From Paraburkholderia fynbosensis (GTDB lineage Bacteria; Pseudomonadota; Gammaproteobacteria; Burkholderiales; Burkholderiaceae), in NCBI RefSeq assembly GCF_902859935.1, contig NZ_CADIKI010000022.1, positions 1 through 64,000 on the forward strand: a stretch of DNA of 64,000 nucleotides. The letters run 5' to 3'. Position 1 is the stretch's first letter. Every line of letters starts with the position of its first letter. Positions 1 to 7,449 of this stretch are shown here, in pieces. Position numbers and translations under genes: made by a program. The notes beneath the pieces were generated by a model. The model saw only the letters and a program-made list of their open reading frames with translations, made no database searches and was not told where the DNA came from.

Positions 1-296
1 ACGGGGATCGTTGCCTCGTTCAAGTTTGCCGCTTCGCCGATCACCACAACTCGAAAACGTGCCGCGGACTTCAGCGCTTCGAGCCAAAACAAGACTTTTT
101 CAACACAATCTCCTTGGCATCGGACTGTCAAGCGCGGTTCGTAGCCCGATTGTTTTGCACGGATCACGTGCGACGATATAAATTCCAGATATTCGCAAGG
201 GCTGCGACCTGCTTCGCGCCGCCGATACGGTAAAGAACAAGCGCTGCTGACGCCGGCGCAATCGACGTAGTAAGGGGAGCCGCGCCCCGCCGTCAC
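1..296 (-). CDS. Partial open frame running off the left edge, unknown protein
   Basis: An uninterrupted frame of about 98 codons runs on the minus strand from a GTG at 296-294 to the window edge. The GTG overlaps the TGA stop of the SDR gene (GTGA), an arrangement typical of translationally coupled genes. The visible part is Cys-rich near its start (VDCAGVSSACSLPYRRR) and later contains an amphipathic stretch (CVEKVLFWLEALKSAARF) followed by a hydrophobic strand (RVVVIGEAANLNEA). I do not recognise a family. It could equally be a fortuitous open frame in GC-rich DNA, and no clear ribosome binding site is visible, so confidence is low. Confidence 0.3.
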   Translation of the reverse strand, partial: MTAGRGSPYYVDCAGVSSACSLPYRRREAGRSPCEYLEFISSHVIRAKQSGYEPRLTVRCQGDCVEKVLFWLEALKSAARFRVVVIGEAANLNEATIP

Positions 297-1012
297 CACC
301 GAACGGTTCTACCGCGGTAGTCGAGGAATTCGAGGCCGGGCCGTCCCTGCTTGGCCAATAGCACCTCCACGATCCCAGGCACGCTTTCCTCTATTGACAG
401 TCGCCCCTCAGGCCCGCCCAGATCCGTACGTACCCAGCCCGGCGCCATCAGCAGCATGGCGCGTTGCGTTCTTGCCTGGCGTGCCGCGAAGCTGCGCATG
501 AACTGGTTCAGTGCCGCCTTGCTGCCACGATAGACTTCCCGCTGCCCGGACTCGTTGTCAGCGATGCTGCCTTGCCCGGATGACATGACTCCGATCAGAC
601 CATCGGCGGGAACCAGATCGGACAGGCGTTCAACAACCCGCATCGGACTGAGCGCGTTGGTGATCATGAGGTCGACGAAATCCGCGGTCGATACTTCGCC
701 GATGGTCTGCGTCGGATCAGGGTTGGTCGTGCCAGCGTTGACGAACAGAATGTCGAATATCCTGTTCGACAGGCGCGTTCGCAACGAATCGATCTCGTCG
801 GGCCGGGTGATGTCCACCGTTTCGACCTCGACCCTCCGCGGATATGCGTCAGCCAAAGCGTGCAACAGCGTAGGGCCGTTGGTGGCCCGGACGGTGCCGA
901 TGACGTTCCACCCTTTCGTCAGGAACTCTGCGGCCATGGCGTATCCGAGACCGCGCGACGCGCCGATGATCAGTATCGTTGGAGTGCGAGCAGCGTATGT
1001 GGCGTGGGCCAT
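293..1012 (-). CDS. SDR-family NAD(P)-dependent oxidoreductase
   Basis: Short-chain dehydrogenase of about 239 residues, the usual size for the classical family. The N-terminal Rossmann glycine motif is GASRGLGYA, followed by the NAG-type strand motif FVNAGTTNPD, an active-site serine region (VMSSGQG) and YRGSKAAL, which matches the catalytic YxxxK. An upstream in-frame ATG exists at 1117, but the ATG at 1012 fits the family N-terminus and has an AAAGAGA-type Shine-Dalgarno before it. The gene is divergent from the LysR regulator at 1145, a common arrangement for a regulator and its target. The substrate cannot be told from the sequence. Folding and cofactor use are family knowledge. Confidence 0.85.
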   Translation of the reverse strand: MAHATYAARTPTILIIGASRGLGYAMAAEFLTKGWNVIGTVRATNGPTLLHALADAYPRRVEVETVDITRPDEIDSLRTRLSNRIFDILFVNAGTTNPDPTQTIGEVSTADFVDLMITNALSPMRVVERLSDLVPADGLIGVMSSGQGSIADNESGQREVYRGSKAALNQFMRSFAARQARTQRAMLLMAPGWVRTDLGGPEGRLSIEESVPGIVEVLLAKQGRPGLEFLDYRGRTVRW

Positions 1013-1144
1013 AAGGTTTCTCTTTAGTGGTCGTGGCGTTGGCTTCAATTCTGAAACCCACGCTCGATTTGCGCCAGACGCCTGATCCACAAACCACGAT
1101 TGCACGAAACGCCACACCGGCCCCCGATCCGCTATGCTGAAGGG

Positions 1145-2104
1145 ATGTCACGCGTCGACCTCAACCTTCTTACCGCCCTGGACGCGCTGTTGACTGAGCG
1201 AAGCGTCACAGCAGCGGCGCAGCGTCTCAATCTTAGCGTTTCCGCCATGAGCCGCACGCTCGCCCGCCTGCGCACGGCCACCGGCGACCGGTTGCTGCTG
1301 CAGGCAGGCCGCTCGCTGGTCCTCACGCCATATGCGGAGCAACTGAGCCATCGGCTCCCCGCCCTGACTCGGGAAGCGGAGGCTTTACTTAAGCCGCCAG
1401 ACCACCGATTCGATGTTGCGGCTCTGGAACACAGCTTCGCCGTTCGAGCGGGCGAAGGATTTATAGATCTGGTCGGCGCCGCTCTGACGGATCGGATCAG
1501 TCGCGCAGCGCCTGGCGTGCAGCTCCGTTTCACGCCCAAATCGGACTGGGATGCGCAGCCGTTGCGTGATGGAACAATCGACGTTGAGATCGGCACCGTG
1601 AGGACTTCCGCTCCCGAAATGCTGACGCGCCTGCTTCTTCGCGATCGCTATGTGGGCGTGTGCCGGCTCGACCATCCAATTTTGAGCGGCGCCGGTGTGT
1701 CTGTGGGACGCTGGCTCGAGTTCGACCACGTACTGACTGCGCGACCCGGCGAGGGATCGAATCCTGTCGATGTGGCAGTGGCAGATTGCGGCACTAAACG
1801 GAGGATTTCGATAGTCGTGCCGTCATACACCAGCGCGATGCAAGTGGCGCGTCGCTCCGATTTGCTCGCCGTCATCCCGCACTCATGCGTGGGCAACTCG
1901 TTCGCGCCCGATCACGCTGCCGCAAATGGCTTGCAGTGGTTTGAGCTGCCCGTGTCGACAGCTGCTTTCAACGTCTCGGCGATTTGGCATCCACGCCTTG
2001 ATGGTGACCCGGCCCATCGCTGGCTGCGTGGGGAGATTCTGGAGGTATGCCTAAGAGCTTATCCGCGAAACGCGTTCTGCGGCTTGCCACCGCCGACCAT
2101 GTAG
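1145..2104 (+). CDS. LysR-family transcriptional regulator
   Basis: About 319 residues. The N-terminal winged HTH is clear (RSVTAAAQRLNLSVSAMSRT, then LLLQAGRSLVLTPYAEQL), followed by a LysR substrate-binding domain. Translation from an in-frame TTG at 1100 would add 15 residues of unlike sequence, so the ATG at 1145 was chosen because it places MSRVDLNLLTALDAL at the usual distance from the HTH. The AAGGG lies almost against this ATG, which is unusually close. It faces away from the SDR gene across about 130 bp and probably controls it. The effector is unknown. Confidence 0.85.
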   Translation: MSRVDLNLLTALDALLTERSVTAAAQRLNLSVSAMSRTLARLRTATGDRLLLQAGRSLVLTPYAEQLSHRLPALTREAEALLKPPDHRFDVAALEHSFAVRAGEGFIDLVGAALTDRISRAAPGVQLRFTPKSDWDAQPLRDGTIDVEIGTVRTSAPEMLTRLLLRDRYVGVCRLDHPILSGAGVSVGRWLEFDHVLTARPGEGSNPVDVAVADCGTKRRISIVVPSYTSAMQVARRSDLLAVIPHSCVGNSFAPDHAAANGLQWFELPVSTAAFNVSAIWHPRLDGDPAHRWLRGEILEVCLRAYPRNAFCGLPPPTM

Positions 2105-2237
2105 GCGATCCTTCACCGGCCACTGATCCGCCTGAGAGGCGATCCGATGACCGCTTGACTTTATTACGGTCCTCGGGTGGCGACCGGGTGACTGGCCGCT
2201 CCGGGTCGACAAGACTCATTCGCCAAAAACGAATGCG

Positions 2238-2267
2238 GACATTCGCCGGTACCGGGTCGCGAATGTC
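2238..2267. repeat. Inverted repeat, 9-bp perfect arms
   Basis: GACATTCGC at 2238-2246 is repeated as its reverse complement GCGAATGTC at 2259-2267 with a 12-base loop. It lies between the end of the LysR gene and the sfnB relic. It could act as a hairpin, but no T-run follows, so it is not a standard intrinsic terminator. Confidence 0.5.
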
Positions 2268-2413
2268 GGCCAAGCGATCTCGAACTGCCGCACGTTCTCA
2301 GCCCTCGCCCTGCTCACTCTTTCCACCGTTGCCGTGTCAGGCGAACGACCACTGCCTCGTCGTTGGCGGCGGTGCTGCCCAACCAGGTCTGCGTATTTCC
2401 GGCTACGTTCGGT

Positions 2414-2703
2414 TCAGGTCTGGCCGCTAATGGGTGCTCTGACACCGTTGAGATAGAAATTGCCGACGGCGGCATATTTCCAGCGCACCGGGCCATGCAA
2501 GGTGTGAACGCGTGCATCACGCCGTCGAGCGGCAACGTGCGCTCCCGATCGCGGCGCGCGGCATTCGCGGCGAATCGGCTGGCGAGATTCTGCGCGACGC
2601 CGATCGCCTCAGCGTCGGACGTGATGATGTGTGCCGGTGGATAGGAACGAGGTGCGGCCGCCGGGTGTTCGGCGGCCGCAACGGGTGAAGCCTGCAGAGT
2701 CAT
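2414..2703 (-). pseudogene. sfnB-like (SfnB/DszC-type flavin oxidoreductase) relic with large internal deletion
   Basis: The start reads as a normal SfnB-type N-terminus (SYPPAHIITSDAEAIGVAQN, then LASRFAANAARRDRERTLPL). About 65 codons in, after a frame change near 2525, the extreme C-terminus of the same family follows: RVHTLHGPVRWKYAAVGNFY, then LNGV and a TGA at 2414-2416. The roughly 300 residues that normally lie between these ends are absent, so the acyl-CoA-dehydrogenase-like core and active site are gone. SfnB-type proteins act in organosulfur (sulfone/sulfonate) assimilation; that is family knowledge. The relic cannot encode a working enzyme. Confidence 0.7.
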
Positions 2704-3364
2704 CAGTAGCTCCCGGGGACCCGGTAGAGTCGCGATCGTCGCTTCGCCTCATCAGCGGGAAAGCGGACAGCGATCGAGGCGGGCGGACGGCATCGCTGGC
2801 GTCGTCAGGAAAGCGGGCCGCCCCGTAAAAGGTGACCTTTGACGGCAGTGCGCCTCATCACCTGAACGCCGCGAAAGGCCCGTTCGTGACCGCTGACACG
2901 GGTTGAGCGACGGATGCAGCGGTCAGCCTCGGGCGGCGGGTTAACGGCGCCACGGAGAAGAGTGAAGGGTAGTAGTTGTGGCTATGTATCCCTTCAGTTC
3001 GAGACAAACCGGCCACGCGACTTGAAGGGGGGAAAGTAGGATCTTTTCACTCCTTCATTTGTGGTCACGGGGCAGGGCGGTGAATAGGGGGCAGCCGTCC
3101 GGTATCGCCTTCCCGACTCTGAACGAGCCGCAAGCGGTGCAGAGCGCTAACCATCGACTTCAGTGTGTCGGGAATTAGTAGCTTGAGGCGGTGAAAAGCC
3201 CCGAACTTCTACTGCGAAACGTTCAGTGGTGCCCCCAAATGGGAGTATCGACGTCCCGTCGCCCGCAAGAAGATATAGGAAACCATTTGGTCGGCGAGCG
3301 CGACATTTTTCCGCAAGCATTGTGCTGTCGCGCCCTTGATGGTCGTAGGCCTGGAGGTCCGAAA
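2704..3364. other. Long intergenic region without a supported gene
   Basis: About 660 bases with no convincing gene on either strand. It holds a 13-base palindrome, AAAGGT-G-ACCTTT, at 2828-2840 and several purine-rich tracts near 3028-3042. An open frame enters the exported-protein gene from 3191, but its translation before 3365 has no signal peptide or recognisable domain, so it was not counted as coding. It probably contains the promoter of the gene at 3365. Confidence 0.5.
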
Positions 3365-3748
3365 ATGACGAGCGTTCAATTCGCAGGGTCGATTTTAATC
3401 TTCACTGCCAGCACCCTCTCGTTTTGCGTCTCAGCGAATGAGGATTTGGCGGATGGAGGCGTACAGCCGAATGGAGATTCTCCGGCGCTTTCCTTCGCAG
3501 TCGAAAGCATGTCAGGCGATAAATCGCGCCTTACTTATGGCGCGAACGACGGGTGGAGAGTCGACCACCGCGCCGGGGGGGCCGCAGTGATCGAAGCGAA
3601 GCAGGTCGCGGTTGCTGGGGAAATGGATGCTTTGCAGAGTGGACGTCCGGTTTCCGTATTCGTCGATGGTCCGAGCGGATTTACGTATGTCTGGTCACCA
3701 GATCAAGGGTGGAGGTTCGTTGGCCGCGTCACGAAGAGCGCCCCTTGA
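3365..3748 (+). CDS. Small exported protein of unknown function
   Basis: 127 residues. The start at 3365 is fixed by a strong Shine-Dalgarno (GGAGG at 3353-3357, 7 bases upstream) and by the Sec signal peptide it exposes (FAGSILIFTASTLSFCVSAN), cleaved probably after VSA. The mature part contains two related segments ending in a Gly-Trp-Arg element, SRLTYGANDGWRVDHR and FTYVWSPDQGWRFVGRV, which suggests a small duplicated beta-rich fold in the periplasm. A frame from 3191 would add 58 uninformative residues and hide the signal peptide. No enzyme motif is visible and I do not recognise a named family. Confidence 0.6.
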   Translation: MTSVQFAGSILIFTASTLSFCVSANEDLADGGVQPNGDSPALSFAVESMSGDKSRLTYGANDGWRVDHRAGGAAVIEAKQVAVAGEMDALQSGRPVSVFVDGPSGFTYVWSPDQGWRFVGRVTKSAP

Positions 3749-3834
3749 CTCGTGACCCGCCGCAGTTTGAAATTCACGTGAAAGCATTTTGAAACTATGC
3801 CTATACTTGTTATCGAGCTTCACTAGGGCGGAAT

Positions 3835-3851
3835 CGTTGAAACGTTCAACG
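3835..3851. promoter_or_regulatory. Palindromic operator candidate upstream of the LuxR-type regulator
   Basis: CGTTGAA-ACG-TTCAACG is a perfect 7-bp-arm palindrome with a 3-base centre, ending 31 bases before the regulator start codon. The position fits autoregulation or repression near the promoter. The binding protein is inferred, not shown. Confidence 0.45.
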
Positions 3852-3882
3852 CAAAACGCGAAGACTCCTAGTGGGAGGCGGC

Positions 3883-5115
3883 ATGCGACGAGTCGATGCA
3901 ATTCATCGCGCGATCCAGCACGTTTATGAAGCGACGTTAGCGCCGGAGAACTGGCCGAACGCAGTCGCGTCGGTGGCGGAAGCTGGAGGGGCGCATAGGG
4001 CGATACTTCACGCGGCTGTCGCTGATGGACCGAGCCTCGCCGTATCCAGCGGTTTTCGGATGGATGACGTGGCCCGCCTTCAGCAAGAAATCGAAAACAG
4101 ACTACCTGCCTGGGTGGAAGCGATTCCCGTGGGCACCGCACTGCGCCAGACTTCGGCAATAACAGACACCGATTTTGAACGCTCGGAACTGTATAACGAA
4201 GCCGTACGACCGGCCGGTGGGTACTATGGAATCGTTGCACCGCTGGTCCGAGGCCCGGAGTGTCGAGTCCTGTTGACGCTCGCACGAAACGCCGGCGCCG
4301 CGGATTTCTCACCGGAGGATCTCCGCGCCGCCACGGTCATTAGTCCGCACGTCGTCACCGCACTAAAAGTCTGGCGACGTATTGCGGACTCGGAAGGGCG
4401 GGCATCATGGACTTATGAAGCCATCGCTAGATTGAACTTAGGCGTGGTTTTTCTGAATGCCAAAATGCATCCAGTCCTAGCGAATCCGCGCGCTGAGGCA
4501 CTGGCGGCCGCCCGCGACGGCTTGCTGCTCGACGCGAGGAAATTGTCAGCCATCCGACCCAGCGACGCAGCAAAGCTCGGGGATGCGATCTCAGCGGTAT
4601 CCCGATTCGCCGATGCGTCCCGGAGCCCATCAGAGTCGGCGACTGCAGCATTTTCCGCGCGGAATTGCACGATTCACCGAGCTCCGCCGCGTCGTCCGCT
4701 GATCGCTAGAGTCATCCCGATCGGGTTGCCGTATTCATTTTCGTTGGGGATTGCAACTGCACGCACAATCGTCTTCATCATGGAGCCAGATCGTCCAGCG
4801 GTAATCGACACATCCCTCCTCACCTCAGCGTTTGGTCTAACTCCTCGGGAAGCAGCGCTTGCGGTTGCATTGGTGCAAGGCTCAGACCTGCAAGAGACCG
4901 CTAAGGAACTGAACATCGGTGTTGGAACGGCCCGTAGCTACTTGAAGCGCATCCTTTCCAAGACCGACACGCATCGTCAGGCCGAACTGGTGTCGGTCCT
5001 TCTGCGAGGCAGCTTTCATCCGCTAGTCGACGAGAAAGGCACGTACAACGACGTCGGCAAAAAGACGGGGAGCTACCGAGTCGGTGGGTTTTCCCTTGCG
5101 ACGAGCGTTTCATAG
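3883..5115 (+). CDS. LuxR-family HTH transcriptional regulator
   Basis: About 410 residues. The C-terminal LuxR-type HTH is clear (FGLTPREAALAVALVQGSDL, then QETAKELNIGVGTARSYLKR). The N-terminal 300 residues form a sensor region without a recognisable named domain. The ATG at 3883 was chosen over an upstream GTG because GGGAGG sits 6-7 bases before it. The last about 30 residues (from LVDEKGTYNDVG onward) follow the normal end of the HTH domain, and the final codons overlap a chemoreceptor fossil on the other strand, so the natural C-terminus was probably lost or extended by a rearrangement. The regulon is unknown. Confidence 0.8.
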   Translation: MRRVDAIHRAIQHVYEATLAPENWPNAVASVAEAGGAHRAILHAAVADGPSLAVSSGFRMDDVARLQQEIENRLPAWVEAIPVGTALRQTSAITDTDFERSELYNEAVRPAGGYYGIVAPLVRGPECRVLLTLARNAGAADFSPEDLRAATVISPHVVTALKVWRRIADSEGRASWTYEAIARLNLGVVFLNAKMHPVLANPRAEALAAARDGLLLDARKLSAIRPSDAAKLGDAISAVSRFADASRSPSESATAAFSARNCTIHRAPPRRPLIARVIPIGLPYSFSLGIATARTIVFIMEPDRPAVIDTSLLTSAFGLTPREAALAVALVQGSDLQETAKELNIGVGTARSYLKRILSKTDTHRQAELVSVLLRGSFHPLVDEKGTYNDVGKKTGSYRVGGFSLATSVS

Positions 5116-5321
5116 GCGCCGAGATCGTCGCGCACCTGCAAAATTGCTTCGCGGCTCGCGGCGAGGTAGCAAGGCGACCGCCTCTTCGGCGTACATCTTT
5201 TCGAGCGCCGCGTTGGTCGTCTTAAGACCAGCGACCGACGCAGCGATCACGAACACCAATGCCGCCGTATAGCCGGCGATCGTGACTATTAGGGCGGTGC
5301 GGATAGTGGCATTTCTAACAT
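5076..5321 (-). pseudogene. Methyl-accepting chemotaxis protein fragment (N-terminus only)
   Basis: The minus strand reads as the first transmembrane helix and start of the ligand-binding domain of a Tar/Tsr-like chemoreceptor: NATIRTALIVTIAGYTAALV, then FVIAASVAGLKTTNAALEKM. The likely original ATG (5321-5319, ATGTTA...) is out of frame by one base with the rest. A second frameshift leads into ASREAILQVRDDLGAYETLV, which continues the periplasmic domain, and a stop follows at 5075-5073. The HAMP and signalling domains are missing. The distal part overlaps the end of the LuxR-type gene. Confidence 0.7.
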
Positions 5322-5432
5322 GGTAGTCGTCCTCGACCCACGGCACAGAACAAAGCGGCGCACGGATTTATCCGTCGCCGCTATAGGAGCACTTTTGGTC
5401 GATGAATCAGCCAGGAGGAGTGGCTTCCAGGA

Positions 5433-6560
5433 TCAGAACCGGGTGCGAACACCCGTCGTGAGTTCAAGCTGGTTGGTCGCACCAAATGTGGTTCCGACCG
5501 TGTAGCCGCCATGCAGCCTCATGTAGTCGCCGGCCAGATATACTTCGGTACGCTTCGACAGGTGATAGAAACCCGACCAGTACAAGGTTTCCTTGTAGCC
5601 GTTGTGGAGACCCGACGTCGGATCAAAAGCACCGATGTTCGCGTTCGGGATGTCGCCGTCGCTGTTGTACGCGGCATTGTGCACGCGCATCTGCTGGTAA
5701 CCCAGTTGGTAGTCGAACGGTCCCGTTGGCGACAGCTTGAGCGATACCGTCCATGCGTTGTCCTGACGCTGGCCGAGCGCGCCCTGGTTGCCCAGGTAAC
5801 GGAAGTAACCGGCGTTGGCACGCAGGATGCCGAACGTATAGTTGCCGCCTACTGAGAACGTCTGGTTTGTAAAGCCAACGCGATTCACGTGACTATAGAA
5901 GCCCGACACGTTGAACAGGCCGCCGTTATAGCCAAGCGCTGCCTGGTAGTTGGAGTTGGTGCCGAAGCTCGTGCTGTTACCGAATGCGTAGCCGGCACTG
6001 GCAAAGATCCCGTTGCTGAACAGCTTCTTCCACGCCAGACCATTGGTGTAACGCGTGCCCGTCGCACTGGCCGCATAGAAAATCATCTGCTTGAAGTTGT
6101 TCGTGTTGGTCCAGCCGCCTTCTTCCGTTGTCAGCCGCGCACTGCCATAGGGGTCGCCATAGATCGCCGCTGCATCACGCGCGATGGTGTTCTGGAAACC
6201 CGCCGTGATCTTGCCGAACTTGTCGTTCTCGATACCGACCCATGCGTCGCGGTCGAAGATCTGGCCCGGATCTTCCATCTGGCCGTTGGCTACGACGAAT
6301 TCGCTCTCAAGCCGGAAAATGATCTTCGAGCCGCCACCGATGTCCTCGGCGCCCTTCAGGCCCCAGCGGCTGCCGCTGAACCACGGTTCGCCGTCGTTGC
6401 CCATGCCGATGACGTGATTGCCGTTGGCGTCCGCGTGCGTTCTGTAGGTCGGAACGCTCAAGTCCATCAGTCCATAAAGTTGGACACTCGACTGCGCATG
6501 CGCGGCTGTCACTCCAAGTGCACTGGCCGCAATAGCCAGCGTAAGATATTTTTTCTTCAA
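5433..6560 (-). CDS. Gram-negative (Burkholderia-type) trimeric porin
   Basis: 375 residues with a Sec signal peptide ending AHA-QSS, the hallmark start of the mature barrel (SVQLYGLMDLS), GLKGAEDIGGG in strand 2-3, and a C-terminal phenylalanine (VRTRF) needed for outer-membrane insertion. The start is a TTG at 6560: the minus strand has GAGGAG six bases before it and the reading gives MKKKYLTLAIAAS, while the longer in-frame version from 6722 buries the signal peptide. It lies downstream of the two-component system genes on the same strand, about 200 bp away, so it may be a target of that system. Substrate unknown. Confidence 0.88.
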   Translation of the reverse strand: MKKKYLTLAIAASALGVTAAHAQSSVQLYGLMDLSVPTYRTHADANGNHVIGMGNDGEPWFSGSRWGLKGAEDIGGGSKIIFRLESEFVVANGQMEDPGQIFDRDAWVGIENDKFGKITAGFQNTIARDAAAIYGDPYGSARLTTEEGGWTNTNNFKQMIFYAASATGTRYTNGLAWKKLFSNGIFASAGYAFGNSTSFGTNSNYQAALGYNGGLFNVSGFYSHVNRVGFTNQTFSVGGNYTFGILRANAGYFRYLGNQGALGQRQDNAWTVSLKLSPTGPFDYQLGYQQMRVHNAAYNSDGDIPNANIGAFDPTSGLHNGYKETLYWSGFYHLSKRTEVYLAGDYMRLHGGYTVGTTFGATNQLELTTGVRTRF

Positions 6561-6654
6561 GATCGTCTCCTCTGATTGCTGCGTTGAAAATCTGGCCTTT
6601 CTGCGCGCGGCGGCTGCAGCCCGTCCTTTTGCGTCCTTTGGGGGCATGTGAAAC

Positions 6655-6685
6655 GGGTAATTGATGGACGCTATCCTAGTTACCC
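6655..6685. promoter_or_regulatory. Inverted repeat between response regulator and porin genes
   Basis: GGGTAA at 6655-6660 pairs with TTACCC at 6680-6685, and the pair is flanked by GTGAAA on the left and TTTCAC on the right. It sits about 95-125 bases upstream of the porin start codon, a reasonable distance for an operator or activator site of the adjacent response regulator. The binding protein is an inference. Confidence 0.4.
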
Positions 6686-6764
6686 CAATCCTTCGCGCGC
6701 CTTTCACGTGCCATTCGTACAACTAAGTGAATACACTGATATCCGCAGCGACACCCGATGCCCG

Positions 6765-7439
6765 TTATTCGGGATCCTTCTTCCGAAGGATGTAGCCCAG
6801 CCCCCGCAGCGTCATGATCTGCGCGCTGGACTTCGCGAGATGTTTGCGCAGGCGGTGAATATAGATGTCGATGGCGTCCGCACTCGGCTCATCGTCCAGA
6901 CTGAATACACTTTCCAACAGGATGGTCTTCGATACCGTTTTGCCCTGTCGCAACATCAGCGTTTCCAGGACGGTGTGCTCGCGACGCCGCAACGACAGGG
7001 GTGCGCCGTGGTGACGGAACTCCCTTGTATCGGATATGTACTCGAGATCGCCGCAGGTCAGGCATGACGACATGCCACCTGATTGCCGGCGGATCAGCGC
7101 CTTGATACGGGCGACCAGCTCGCGTGCGTCGACCGGCTTGACAATGTAGTCGTCGGCGCCAGTACTGAAACAATCAACCTTGTCTTCGGTCGAGCCGTGC
7201 GCCGTCAGCATTAACACTGGGACGGTGTTGCCGCGGCGGCGTAGCCGTGCCAGTACGTCCCTGCCGTCCATTCGTGGCAGCCGAAGATCCAGTAACACCA
7301 CGTCATAGCGTTGCGTCTTTAGCACCTGATCCGCGCGTTCACCGTCAGGGACACAATCGACCGCGAAGTTCTCTTGGCGCAACAGATTGACAACCCAGTG
7401 CGCAAGCTCAATGTTGTCTTCCACCAGTAGTAACTTCAT
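6765..7439 (-). CDS. OmpR/TctD-type response regulator
   Basis: 224 residues. The receiver domain has the acidic pocket (LVEDN), the phospho-acceptor aspartate in VVLLDLRLPRMDG, the conserved T in MLTAHG and the K in IVKPVDARELVARI. The C-terminal winged HTH is OmpR type (LSLRRREHTVLETLML, ending LRKHLAKSSAQIMTLRGLGY). The start at 7439 gives the canonical MKLLLVEDN. It begins 10 bases after the stop of the sensor kinase gene, so both are co-transcribed. Closest in layout to TctD/QseB-like regulators. Likely targets are the adjacent ABC transporter and porin, by neighbourhood only. Confidence 0.9.
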   Translation of the reverse strand: MKLLLVEDNIELAHWVVNLLRQENFAVDCVPDGERADQVLKTQRYDVVLLDLRLPRMDGRDVLARLRRRGNTVPVLMLTAHGSTEDKVDCFSTGADDYIVKPVDARELVARIKALIRRQSGGMSSCLTCGDLEYISDTREFRHHGAPLSLRRREHTVLETLMLRQGKTVSKTILLESVFSLDDEPSADAIDIYIHRLRKHLAKSSAQIMTLRGLGYILRKKDPE

Positions 7440-7449
7440 CGCGTTGTCC

